NCBI RefSeq assembly: GCF_026966905.1 | Contig: NZ_JAPUBN010000024.1 | Coordinates: 124,001 to 188,000, forward strand | Origin: Marinomonas phaeophyticola | GTDB lineage: Bacteria; Pseudomonadota; Gammaproteobacteria; Pseudomonadales; Marinomonadaceae | Direction: 5' to 3' | DNA: 64,000 nt | In this document: piece after piece, positions 19,229 to 27,607 of the stretch | Numbering within the stretch: position 1 is the stretch's first letter | Layout of the letters: the number at the start of each line of letters is the position of its first letter | Notes under the pieces: model-generated | What the model was told of the DNA's origin: nothing | Database searches by the model: none | The model's input: only the letters and a program-made list of their open reading frames with translations | Program-made: the position numbers and the translations under genes

Positions 19229-20029
19229 ATGAATGCTAATGACTTTTTTCAGTCTCTTTGGAAGAGCTACATTGAAATCACACCACAAGCAGACAGCGTC
19301 CAAAAACTATTTCAAGGTGCTGGAGAAGAGATCATTAATGATCATGTCGCTTTTAGAACATTCGCCAATTCCCCTATTGCGCTGGAAAAATTAGAGCCCA
19401 TTTTGACACAATTGGGATATAAGGCTTATGGCGCATTTCGTTTTGAAAACAAGCATCTAGTGGCTCGCTGTTATAAGCATTCAGACACAAACTTACCAAA
19501 AATCTTTTTGAGTGAATTGCTAACCCATGAATTATCAGAGGCTGCGCAACAAATTTTAGATGGCATTATTGCTCAAATACCAGCGGATGCGGTGCAATCT
19601 CCTGCTGTATTTTGGGGTGGCCCATTATGGAGCAAGCCAACACTCGCCGAATACCAGACTCTGTCTCAAGAAAGCGAATATGCGGCCTGGTTATCCACTA
19701 TTGGCTTAAAAGCAAATCACTTCACCGTCAGCATCAATCACTTGAAAGGGTTCGACGATATTGCTTCAGTTAATCAGCTATTATTAGACAAGGGTTACAC
19801 ACTCAATACAGTCGGTGGCTTAGTAAAAGGAACGCCTGAAGTCTTTTTAGAGCAGTCTTCTACTATGGCCGATAAAATTGAGTTTACTTTCGCTGATGGA
19901 GAAACTCAGACTATTCCAAGCTGCTTCTATGAATTTGCTATTCGACATAAGCAAGCCGATGGCACCTTATTTGATAGCTTTATAGAAGGTAATGCCGATA
20001 AGATTTTTGACTCTACAAATCAGAACTAA
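19229..20029 (+). CDS. DUF1338 protein, 2-oxoadipate dioxygenase/decarboxylase-like (HglS type)
   Basis: The family member HglS of Pseudomonas putida converts 2-oxoadipate to D-2-hydroxyglutarate in lysine breakdown with Fe(II) and oxygen. Here the 266-residue protein keeps the expected metal triad and helper residues by spacing: His39 and Arg43 in NDHVAFRTF, His164 in KANHFTVSINHL and Glu235 in SCFYEFAIR. It is much shorter than HglS (about 460 residues), so its substrate may differ; short forms exist in other gammaproteobacteria. It is divergent from a LysR regulator and ends five bases from a convergent lipoprotein gene. Family assignment is firm, substrate is uncertain. Confidence 0.82.
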   Translation: MNANDFFQSLWKSYIEITPQADSVQKLFQGAGEEIINDHVAFRTFANSPIALEKLEPILTQLGYKAYGAFRFENKHLVARCYKHSDTNLPKIFLSELLTHELSEAAQQILDGIIAQIPADAVQSPAVFWGGPLWSKPTLAEYQTLSQESEYAAWLSTIGLKANHFTVSINHLKGFDDIASVNQLLLDKGYTLNTVGGLVKGTPEVFLEQSSTMADKIEFTFADGETQTIPSCFYEFAIRHKQADGTLFDSFIEGNADKIFDSTNQN

Positions 20030-20033
20030 CGCA

Positions 20034-20684
20034 TTACCTTAAGGAGGGTCGTAAGGTTAAGTTTACTCTGCCTTGCGACCTTACTTCACCATTAAACCAA
20101 TGGATGCTGGTCATAAAAGCACTTTCATTAATCCATTCCGTCACTGTTAGTACCGCCTGCTCTTCAATAAATAATTCCCCCGTCTCGCTCCAGACTAGCG
20201 GCAATGACATAGACTGATTCGATGAATTCATTAACTCCCATGTCTTTTCTTCTCCTTTTACTATAGACAAACGCTTACGCTCATCTAAAGCAAGCCACAT
20301 TTCGCCATTTAATGTTATCGAGATTAATTCCAGTTCTAAAGTTTTTGACGGAACCGTGCCTTGATAACGCTGCTGAACTCTCTCATTTACGGCCAGTATC
20401 TTTGCCCTAGCCAATTGAATTTTTAACTCTAGATCTTCTTTGATTTTGTCTAGCGTAGAGGAATTTCCTGAAGTGAGAGGTAAAGTCGCATCCACAAAGA
20501 TAATTTCCCCTGTTCTTAACCAAATAGCATCCGCTAATTGACCAAGTTGAATCTGTAATTGGCTGCGTGTCATTTCTTTTTGGGTTGTCTGGGACTCTAG
20601 ACTTGGGTGCTGTAGGCTATTACCTGCACACCCTATACCTAATAAAGACAACAAACAGATTACTGTCACGCCAAATTTTTTCAT
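20034..20684 (-). CDS. Predicted lipoprotein of unknown function
   Basis: A 216-residue protein with a short type II signal peptide: a hydrophobic stretch at residues 5-18 followed by lipobox LLGIGC, so Cys19 should be lipidated. The mature part starts with a Ser/Thr/Gln-rich linker, then an amphipathic helical region (about 40-105) and a beta-rich C-terminal half. Nothing in it matches a family I recognise. It converges on the DUF1338 gene and is divergent from the rhodanese gene. The +2 residue after the cysteine is Ala-Gly, not Asp, so outer-membrane sorting is expected. Confidence 0.75.
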   Translation of the reverse strand: MKKFGVTVICLLSLLGIGCAGNSLQHPSLESQTTQKEMTRSQLQIQLGQLADAIWLRTGEIIFVDATLPLTSGNSSTLDKIKEDLELKIQLARAKILAVNERVQQRYQGTVPSKTLELELISITLNGEMWLALDERKRLSIVKGEEKTWELMNSSNQSMSLPLVWSETGELFIEEQAVLTVTEWINESAFMTSIHWFNGEVRSQGRVNLTLRPSLR

Positions 20685-20823
20685 TTATCTCCTCAAATCT
20701 ACAGAATATTTATTGTTACAAAGATGCTTATTAAAAAGTAAAATAGAATAGTTTTTCAAGCGGATGTACGGTAAAGCCTAGCCGTGTATAATGCCATCAG
20801 TTTTTTTACAGGTTAAGATAGTT

Positions 20824-21240
20824 ATGATGAATCAATTAATTGAATTTGCAACAACTCACTGGACTCTTGTAGCCATATTCATGGTTACCGCTCTGGCCGT
20901 ATTTTGGTTTGAAAGCAAAGGTAACGCTGCCGCCCTATCACCCGCCGCGGCAACAACATTAATCAATAATGAAGATGCCGTTGTGATTGATATTCGTCCT
21001 GCCACAGAGTTCCGCACTGGACACATTACCAACTCTATCAACATCCCAGCGTCCACGATTAAAGATCAAATAGACACCCTTGAGAAGCATAAAAACACCC
21101 CCATCATTTTAGTATGTAAATCTGGTTTAACTTCTGGAGCAAGCGCAAGTGAACTTCAAAAATCAGGGTTTAAAGTCTTTAAACTTCAAGGCGGTATAAC
21201 TGAGTGGCAATCTGCCAGTTTGCCACTTGTTAAGAAGTAA
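20824..21240 (+). CDS. Membrane-anchored rhodanese-like protein (YibN type)
   Basis: One membrane segment (about residues 10-28) anchors a cytoplasmic rhodanese domain with the active-site loop beginning at cysteine in LVCKSGLTSGASA and the preceding blocks VIDIRPATEFRTGHI and GGITEWQSASLPL. Rhodanese domains carry persulfide sulfur; the specific role of YibN-type proteins is unclear. An upstream in-frame ATG at 20791 exists, but the ATG at 20824 gives a normal N-terminus right before the membrane segment. It is followed by grxC after 12 bases and then secB, the same order as yibN-grxC-secB in E. coli. Confidence 0.87.
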   Translation: MMNQLIEFATTHWTLVAIFMVTALAVFWFESKGNAAALSPAAATTLINNEDAVVIDIRPATEFRTGHITNSINIPASTIKDQIDTLEKHKNTPIILVCKSGLTSGASASELQKSGFKVFKLQGGITEWQSASLPLVKK

Positions 21241-21252
21241 TTTGAGGATCGC

Positions 21253-21507
21253 ATGGCTAATATAACAATTTATTCAAGTGACTACTGCCCATATTGTTCG
21301 CGAGCGAAGCAGCTATTGAGCATGAAAGACGCAGCATTTAATGAAATTAAAGTTGATGGTAATAATAAGCTTCGTCAAGAAATGATGGCGAAAAGTGGAC
21401 AGCGCACCGTTCCACAGATTTGGATAGGCGACACTCATGTTGGCGGCTGTGACGACTTATTTGCATTAGAAAGAGCAAGTAAGCTAGACGCATTGCTAGC
21501 CAAATAA
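21253..21507 (+). CDS. grxC: Glutaredoxin 3
   Basis: A small dithiol oxidoreductase that reduces disulfides and glutathionylated proteins using glutathione. The 84-residue length and the CPYC active site (Cys12 and Cys15), the TVPQIWIG cis-proline block and the GGCDDL glutathione-binding motif are those of GrxC. It stands between the rhodanese gene and secB and is probably co-transcribed with both. Confidence 0.96.
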   Translation: MANITIYSSDYCPYCSRAKQLLSMKDAAFNEIKVDGNNKLRQEMMAKSGQRTVPQIWIGDTHVGGCDDLFALERASKLDALLAK

Positions 21508-21541
21508 TTTAAACAATAACACTAGAGACTAAGGAACCAAC

Positions 21542-22021
21542 ATGGCAGAGAACACAGAAGCAACAGCAGCAACTGAAGAAGCAGCGGCTCCACAACTTGC
21601 TTTACAACGTATTTTTTTGAAAGATATTTCTTTTGAGTCCCCTCGTTCACCAATGGTATTTCAAGAAGAATGGAAGCCAGAGATTGGTCTAGAGTTAAAT
21701 ACAAAAAGCCGCCAAGTTGGCGATGCGCTATATGAAGTCGTATTAGAAATCACTGTCACTGTAAAAAATGCATCTGAAACTGCATTTTTAATACAGGTTC
21801 AACAAGGTGGTTTGTTTAATATTTCAGGTCTAGATGAAAGACAGCTTCATCATGCACTTGGTGCATTCTGCCCTGGAACAATTTTCCCTTACGCTCGTGA
21901 AAACATTGATGCATTGTGTGTTAAAGGTAGCTTCCCTGCGTTAATGTTAGCACCAATTAACTTCGATGCACTTTATCTAGAAAGCCTACAAAATCAACAA
22001 GCTCAAGCAACTGAGCAATAA
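21542..22021 (+). CDS. secB: Protein-export chaperone SecB
   Basis: Tetrameric cytoplasmic chaperone that keeps preproteins unfolded and passes them to SecA. The 159 residues include the conserved [30 protein letters not shown], the GLFNISGL block and the [11 protein letters not shown] motif involved in SecA contact and tetramer formation. The N-terminus is acidic and alanine/threonine rich, as usual and variable. A strong terminator at 22061 ends the rhodanese-grxC-secB unit. gpsA, which follows in E. coli, is absent here. Confidence 0.97.
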   Translation: MAENTEATAATEEAAAPQLALQRIFLKDISFESPRSPMVFQEEWKPEIGLELNTKSRQVGDALYEVVLEITVTVKNASETAFLIQVQQGGLFNISGLDERQLHHALGAFCPGTIFPYARENIDALCVKGSFPALMLAPINFDALYLESLQNQQAQATEQ

Positions 22022-22060
22022 GTTTTTTGTGGCACTTAGGCTAACCCTAATGATAAAGTA

Positions 22061-22088
22061 AAAAGAGGCTCTCGAGCCTCTTTTTTAT
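22061..22088 (+). terminator. Rho-independent terminator after secB
   Basis: AAAAGAGGCT and AGCCTCTTTT pair around a CTCG loop and run into TTTTTTA. It lies about 40 bases after the secB stop codon. Confidence 0.93.
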
Positions 22089-22148
22089 TATTAGTACTTA
22101 CCCACCAGGTTAAAATACCTTGAATACACCTGTGAAGGATTAACCGTA

Positions 22149-22271
22149 ATGGCCAAAAAGAGAAAGCCTTGTCCAAATTGCTTACGAATTCGCTGGCTAT
22201 TATTGTATCTAGGCTGCGCAGGACTGTTAGCGGCTCTGTTTATCAATGAATTCTTAAATAAAGGATTCTAA
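22149..22271 (+). CDS. Small 40-residue membrane peptide with CPNC motif
   Basis: A short open frame of 41 codons including stop begins ATG at 22149 and encodes a peptide opening MAKKRKPCPNCLRIRW, followed by a hydrophobic stretch LLLYLGCAGLLAALFI and a short polar tail. It has a CPNC zinc-finger or redox-like pair, a positively charged N-terminus and a single membrane segment, so the N-terminus should face the cytoplasm. TGAAGGATTAACC upstream offers an AAGGA ribosome site at suitable spacing. Its stop is one base before the GTG of the next lipoprotein gene, which implies coupling. I know no function for it; very similar short peptides may go unannotated. Confidence 0.65.
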   Translation: MAKKRKPCPNCLRIRWLLLYLGCAGLLAALFINEFLNKGF

Positions 22272-22272
22272 T

Positions 22273-23961
22273 GTGCCGGTACTGATTCTTTTTATCGCAC
22301 TTCTTATTCAAGGTTGCTCCACTTACTCTCAAAGCATAGACAAAGGGCTTGCTTTTGCCCAAGAAGGCCGCTGGGAAGAGGCTGAAGAGATAATAGCAGG
22401 CGCATTAGAATCACCTGAAGACAAGTTACTCAACTTGTTAGAACGTGGAGCGTTAGCTCAATACCAAGGAAGCCATCAGCGTAGTAATCAACTATTAGAA
22501 GAAGCAGAGAAACTAAGCGATACTTTTTTCAAGCAAGGATTTGTTGATAGGTCATGGGCTCTACTCTCTAACCCAAGGCAAGGGCTTTACCGAGGAGACA
22601 GTATTGAACGAGTTTATATTAGCTACTTTAAATCTCTCAACTATTTAGCATTAGCTGACGACGCCGATAATCAAAACGAACGTACTCAATTAATAGATGC
22701 TGCCTTAGTAGAAAGTCGACGCATTGATTTAAAGCTTAATGAAATTAATTTGCAAACACCCAGCTATGCCGATATCAAAAATGAGAATAAATCGTTTATA
22801 GAAAAATCCCTCAACCTATTCTCAAGCCTATATACCGGCCAATTAGATAAAGATAAATACGCCTATCGTGATGATGCTTGGGCACGGTATTTAGAAGGTC
22901 TTTTATACGAAAAAGCCAATGAATATGATAATGCTCGAATTGCCTATCAAGCGGCGGCAACCTTGTATGAAGAAGGCTATGCAACACAGTATGGTTTATC
23001 AAACATTACCGCTGAAAGAGCTTGGTTAGATACCATTAGGATGATGCAACGATCGGGAGGCTGGTCATCTGAATACCCTCAATTAATTGAGAGTAAGTTG
23101 TCTAAAGAGGCGCAGCAAATACTCTTAGATTACGCTCAACAAGACAGTGAGATCGTACTGTTAGAACATCAAGGCTTTTTACCTGAAAAACAAGAAATGA
23201 GCGTGCTCTTATATGGTGATCCAAACAGCTACTCCTTAATACTGGAACCTTTCTATGGCGGGCATACGTCCCAACAAAACGACGCATTAAATTGGTTCAC
23301 TATGGTATACGCCGATATCAACCCTTTAAGTATGATAGCGAATTATAAGGCAGGCAAAGCCAGTGCGGCCATAGGTGGTTTTTTCACTAAGCGCATTATA
23401 TTAGGATCAAAAGCGTGGAGAGAGCTCTCTAGATTGCATTTCGATGAAGCTCTATTTTCTTCACCATTAAGAGTCACCATTCCCTATTATAACCGGTTTA
23501 CCCTAGACTCAAATGAAACAAAACTATCAATAGATCAGATTACTCGTCACGAAGATAACACCACTGAAACGAGTACGGCATTAATAAAAACGAGTATTCG
23601 AATGTCATCTCTGGCCGATATCGCATTACAAGATCAGCTAAACCAATCACAGAGAGACATATATGAAGGGTTATTAAGAGAAATGCTGCGTTCATGGATC
23701 GCCTACCAAATCAAATCATCGATTAAAGATGAAGGAACCCGTCAACTTTTTGATTTACTCGGCAAGGTTGCTGTCTTCGCGTCATCAGCCGCTGAAACAA
23801 GAAATTGGCTCACTTTACCCGCTCAAGTTAGATTGATGCGTCAGCCAGTAAGTAGCGGTCTTTACAATTTTCACTATTCGGTTAATCAACAACATTTTTC
23901 TTTAAATCAGGTTAAACTTGATAATACGATGAAAGTTTGGAATATCCGCAATCCGAATTAA
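22273..23961 (+). CDS. COG3014-family lipoprotein
   Basis: A 562-residue predicted lipoprotein. The GTG start gives a short signal peptide with lipobox LIQGC (Cys15). The N-terminal half has tetratricopeptide-like helical repeats (GLAFAQEGRWEEAEEII, YLEGLLYEKANEYDNARIAYQAAATLYEEG), the centre has AIGGFFTKRIILGSKAW-like hydrophobic blocks, and the C-terminal end is beta-rich. This matches my recollection of COG3014, a family of unknown function usually encoded next to LpoB-like and LPP20 lipoproteins, as here. The start overlaps closely with the preceding 40-residue gene. The role may be envelope or peptidoglycan related, by company alone. Confidence 0.8.
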   Translation: MPVLILFIALLIQGCSTYSQSIDKGLAFAQEGRWEEAEEIIAGALESPEDKLLNLLERGALAQYQGSHQRSNQLLEEAEKLSDTFFKQGFVDRSWALLSNPRQGLYRGDSIERVYISYFKSLNYLALADDADNQNERTQLIDAALVESRRIDLKLNEINLQTPSYADIKNENKSFIEKSLNLFSSLYTGQLDKDKYAYRDDAWARYLEGLLYEKANEYDNARIAYQAAATLYEEGYATQYGLSNITAERAWLDTIRMMQRSGGWSSEYPQLIESKLSKEAQQILLDYAQQDSEIVLLEHQGFLPEKQEMSVLLYGDPNSYSLILEPFYGGHTSQQNDALNWFTMVYADINPLSMIANYKAGKASAAIGGFFTKRIILGSKAWRELSRLHFDEALFSSPLRVTIPYYNRFTLDSNETKLSIDQITRHEDNTTETSTALIKTSIRMSSLADIALQDQLNQSQRDIYEGLLREMLRSWIAYQIKSSIKDEGTRQLFDLLGKVAVFASSAAETRNWLTLPAQVRLMRQPVSSGLYNFHYSVNQQHFSLNQVKLDNTMKVWNIRNPN

Positions 23962-24012
23962 AACACTTATCCGTCTATGCTCTAAATATGATTTATTTAA
24001 TGAGGACTTAAA

Positions 24013-24612
24013 ATGAATATCAAACAATATAAATTGGTCTTAATTGCCTGTCTTAGCTTTCTAGTCATCGCCTGCAGCTCTGGCAGTGTAAAACGCATTG
24101 ACCTCGATAAAGAAGTGGCGCTTTCTGATAAGTGGAACGATATAGACTCAAAGCTGGTTGCAGAAGAAATGATGGGGGATATGCTCACCTTCCCTTGGTT
24201 CAGAGATTTCCAATTCAAACAATCGGGAAACCCCACTGTTATTATTCAAACCATACGCAACAAAAGTCATGACCACATTCCTGTTGATACTTTTATAAAC
24301 GACATTAAACGTAGCTTATTGCGCAATGGCAATGTTGATTTTGTCGTTTCTGGCGCAGAAAGAGAAGACATTCGAACAGAAAGGGAAGATCAAGAATTAA
24401 ACTCAGCGGCAGGCACCAATGCGAAATTCGGTCTTGAACAGGGGGCAGGCTTCTCCTTATCTGGTACGATCAATTCGATTGTTGACTCAAACGGAGACCA
24501 AAGAGTTAGCTTCTATCAAGTGGACTTAAAATTAGTCAACATGACAACCAATAAAGAAGTTTGGAATGGCCAAAAGAAAATAAAAAAGTTAGCTGACAAA
24601 GGTTTTTTCTAA
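24013..24612 (+). CDS. LpoB-like lipoprotein (penicillin-binding protein activator family)
   Basis: A 199-residue lipoprotein with lipobox VIACSS (Cys21). The mature part resembles the LpoB family, with VIIQTIRNKSHDHIPVDTFINDI, the SGAEREDIRTER region, FSLSGTINSI and YQVDLKLVNMTTNKEVWNGQKKIKK. In E. coli LpoB reaches from the outer membrane to stimulate PBP1B. E. coli lpoB is not in a lipoprotein trio of this kind, so this is probably a paralogue with a separate partner, and I give no symbol. It is followed one base later by the LPP20 gene (TAA-T-ATG). Confidence 0.85.
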   Translation: MNIKQYKLVLIACLSFLVIACSSGSVKRIDLDKEVALSDKWNDIDSKLVAEEMMGDMLTFPWFRDFQFKQSGNPTVIIQTIRNKSHDHIPVDTFINDIKRSLLRNGNVDFVVSGAEREDIRTEREDQELNSAAGTNAKFGLEQGAGFSLSGTINSIVDSNGDQRVSFYQVDLKLVNMTTNKEVWNGQKKIKKLADKGFF

Positions 24613-24613
24613 T

Positions 24614-25648
24614 ATGAATTGGTTAAAGGTAGCTACACAGCCGTTTATTAAAACCGTTTTATTGTCATTCACTGTCCTTATTGTCGCCTGCTCATCTCCG
24701 CAGAAGAATCTTGAGCCGCCACTCCCTAGTTGGGTAGCGCAACCGCCAATAGATGACATTTATATATATGGTGTTGGAAGTGCATTAATCACTGACGATA
24801 TGGCTTCTACCTTTGACCTCGCTATTAAACAAGCTAAGTTAGACATTGCTAATCAATTAAGAGTGACCGTACAGGGTATAAACGCTCAACACACCCAAGT
24901 CAATCGCCTAGACACTCAACAAGAACAAGTCATGCAAACTTTGTCACAATTGATCCGCGTTGAAACGAGCCCTATCACACTAGAATCTACAGAAACAGAG
25001 CAACGCTTTTTACACACGAAATATGCCTATGTTCTACAAAAACTAGATAGGCAACATATAATTAGTCAGTTGAAACGTACTATTTCTAAAATTGACAACG
25101 ACATCCAAGATATTGATGACGCAATGGAATACGAGCAGGCATTAACGGATCAGTGGGATACTTTATTACCAGCCTTGTCACTCTTAACTGAGAGGCGTAA
25201 ATTAAATGACACTTTAAGCTTATATTCTAGAGGGCGAACGGTAGAACTGCCTCCTTATGCCTTTAAAGTACAAGCAAAAACCGCACAGCTCATTCGAGCC
25301 TTGCGCATTGCTATCGATGAAAAAGGATTCAACAATGAATTAAGTTTAGCGGTGAGCAGTGCGCTAAGCAAAAAAGGACTTACGCCAACCATAGTTAATT
25401 ATGCTGACAACCATCTTTCATTATTTCTTACGCCCCATTATGAATATAAAACGCAGCAACAACGACATTACGCGTTTGTGACCACGAGTGCGAGTTTGAG
25501 AAAATACGATCAAACGCCCCTAGCTTCATGGTCAGCTTCCGCCAGAGGAATATCCAGTAGCAAGGAGCAAGCCGTAATCATAGCGAATCAACAATTGGCC
25601 AATAGTTTAGCTGACAGCATTTTTCTTTGGTTAACTAATACACAGTAG
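24614..25648 (+). CDS. LPP20-domain lipoprotein
   Basis: A 344-residue lipoprotein with a signal segment (about 12-25) and lipobox LIVACSS (Cys26). The next 120 residues form an LPP20-type domain: PSWVAQPPIDDIYIYGVGSA, then AIKQAKLDIANQLRVTV, the block found in Helicobacter LPP20 and in flagellar FlgP. The C-terminal half (about 200-344) is a second alpha/beta region with LSLFLTPHYEYKT. Translation is probably coupled to the LpoB-like gene. It ends the lipoprotein cluster; no strong terminator is obvious. Confidence 0.8.
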   Translation: MNWLKVATQPFIKTVLLSFTVLIVACSSPQKNLEPPLPSWVAQPPIDDIYIYGVGSALITDDMASTFDLAIKQAKLDIANQLRVTVQGINAQHTQVNRLDTQQEQVMQTLSQLIRVETSPITLESTETEQRFLHTKYAYVLQKLDRQHIISQLKRTISKIDNDIQDIDDAMEYEQALTDQWDTLLPALSLLTERRKLNDTLSLYSRGRTVELPPYAFKVQAKTAQLIRALRIAIDEKGFNNELSLAVSSALSKKGLTPTIVNYADNHLSLFLTPHYEYKTQQQRHYAFVTTSASLRKYDQTPLASWSASARGISSSKEQAVIIANQQLANSLADSIFLWLTNTQ

Positions 25649-25829
25649 TAGAAAGCCATTTTAAATATTTTGCGGTGGTGTAGATAGTTGCATAGCCGCT
25701 CTGCAATAATTTCCGTTATTAAGATCGCTTTATTGATTATGCAAGCCTCTACTGTCATATAAATGTCATATTATGGCATTACCATCATTGCTAATATTTT
25801 TTAACCTTGATGGTGTAGCACATAAATAT

Positions 25830-27605
25830 ATGGAGACATTAAAAGATAATGCAGAGTTTGGTCTGATTATAGAACAACAAAATATCACTCCAGTATTTCA
25901 ACCTATTTTCGATTTAACCAATGGCAATTTATATGGGCATGAAGCATTAACAAGAGGCCCAGAAGACAGCCAATTTTTTTACCCTAGTACACTTTTTACT
26001 AAGGCGATAGAACTAGATAAACTGCATGAACTTGAACTGCTTTGCCGTCGAAAATCTATCCAAACTTTTTCTGAACTTAGCTTACCTGGAAAATTATTCC
26101 TGAACGTTAGTGCGTCACTATTACGCTCCTCAGAACACCAGAGCGGTATGACCTTAGCATTCCTACAAGACAGAAATATGTCACAAACAGACATAGTAAT
26201 AGAGCTTTCAGAACAACATCCTTATGATAATGAAGGCGTTACCTTAGAATCGGTCGAACATTATAGGAAGATGGGATTTCAGGTTGCCATAGACGATTTA
26301 GGCGTGGGTTATTCGGGATTAAAACTGTGGTCAGATCTTCAACCTGAAATAGTTAAGATTGATCAATACTTTATTCGAGATATTCATAACAATAAGGTAA
26401 AACAAGAATTTGTTCGGTCGATTGTTGCTATTGGGAATCGGCTCGATTGCCAAATAATAGCTGAAGGAATTGAAACCAAGAAAGAACTGAATCAATTACT
26501 AAAACTGGGAGTTACGATTGGTCAAGGGTATTTACTAGGGCGTCCAACCAAAACACCTCTCACTTTTTTTAATAGTGAATTGAAAGACAATTTTCTTCAA
26601 CGGAAAGCAAAACTTGATCATAAAGAAACCATTAAATCATTAGCCAACCCAGTTCCCTTCTTGAAGGACTGCGACTTACTAAAAGAAGCTGGCAAACTTT
26701 TTAAAAGTCATCCAAACCTCATGGCCATTCCAGTATTAAAAGATAAACGACCGCTTGGAATAATTAAACGAGATCAGTTACATGAACTTTTTTCCACTCC
26801 ATATGGACGCGCTTTATATGAGAACAAGCAAACAATCCAACTATTAAGTAGTGATGTTTTGATTGTCGAGAGCTACATCAAGTTGTCCAATGTGTCGCAA
26901 AAAATCACCGCCCAAGACGCTAATACCATGAACAATGACATTATTGTAGTGGACAACAATGAATTTATAGGTATGGCAAATGTTAGAGACTTATTAAAGC
27001 AAATTACGGAATTAAAGATACAAAATGCGACCTATTCAAACCCTCTAACTTTCCTTCCTGGAAATGTACTTATCACTCAAGAAATTACTCAAAGGTTAAC
27101 GGATCAAACCCACTTTCAAGTCGCCTATTTTGACTTGAATGATTTTAAGCCATTCAATGATTACTTTGGTTATGCAACAGGAGATGAAGCCATCAAGGTT
27201 GTCGGCAATCTAATAAAAAAACACATTAGAGGCAGCAATGATTTTATCGGCCATATTGGTGGAGATGACTTTGTGGTTATTTTTGAAAGTCTAGATTACG
27301 CCAAGACATGCATGGCTATTTTAAATGAGTTTGCCTATTCGGTAAGAGCATTTTACGACAAAAGCTCAAAGCACGCAGGAGGAATTTGGAGTAAAAACCG
27401 ACAAGATATACCGACATTTTATCATTTCTTAAGTCTTTCCGTCGGTGTAATCAATCCCATAATACAGGGTTGTAATAACCATCTAGAAGTAGCGGAGTTG
27501 GCCGCCAACGCAAAAAAAGAGGCGAAAAAAACCAGTCAAAACACATTATTCTTAGCGATGACAAAAGAAGTATTTCATGTCGATGACTTGACACAAGCGA
27601 TATAA
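25830..27605 (+). CDS. EAL-CBS-GGDEF c-di-GMP signalling protein
   Basis: A soluble protein with a phosphodiesterase EAL domain (about 10-245), two CBS repeats (about 265-395) and a C-terminal GGDEF domain (about 415-580). The EAL catalytic set looks complete: HEALTRG, the asparagine in LFLNVSAS, ELSEQ, IDDLGVGYSG, KIDQYF, AEGIET and QGYLLGRP. The GGDEF signature reads GGDDF and no RxxD inhibitory site precedes it, so cyclase activity is doubtful and the domain may only bind GTP. The frame is open to an ATG at 25773, but those extra 19 residues look unlike the family and neither start has a clear ribosome site; the ATG at 25830 is preferred. Its stop lies two bases from that of the convergent gene. 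Confidence 0.85.
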   Translation: METLKDNAEFGLIIEQQNITPVFQPIFDLTNGNLYGHEALTRGPEDSQFFYPSTLFTKAIELDKLHELELLCRRKSIQTFSELSLPGKLFLNVSASLLRSSEHQSGMTLAFLQDRNMSQTDIVIELSEQHPYDNEGVTLESVEHYRKMGFQVAIDDLGVGYSGLKLWSDLQPEIVKIDQYFIRDIHNNKVKQEFVRSIVAIGNRLDCQIIAEGIETKKELNQLLKLGVTIGQGYLLGRPTKTPLTFFNSELKDNFLQRKAKLDHKETIKSLANPVPFLKDCDLLKEAGKLFKSHPNLMAIPVLKDKRPLGIIKRDQLHELFSTPYGRALYENKQTIQLLSSDVLIVESYIKLSNVSQKITAQDANTMNNDIIVVDNNEFIGMANVRDLLKQITELKIQNATYSNPLTFLPGNVLITQEITQRLTDQTHFQVAYFDLNDFKPFNDYFGYATGDEAIKVVGNLIKKHIRGSNDFIGHIGGDDFVVIFESLDYAKTCMAILNEFAYSVRAFYDKSSKHAGGIWSKNRQDIPTFYHFLSLSVGVINPIIQGCNNHLEVAELAANAKKEAKKTSQNTLFLAMTKEVFHVDDLTQAI

Positions 27606-27607
27606 CA

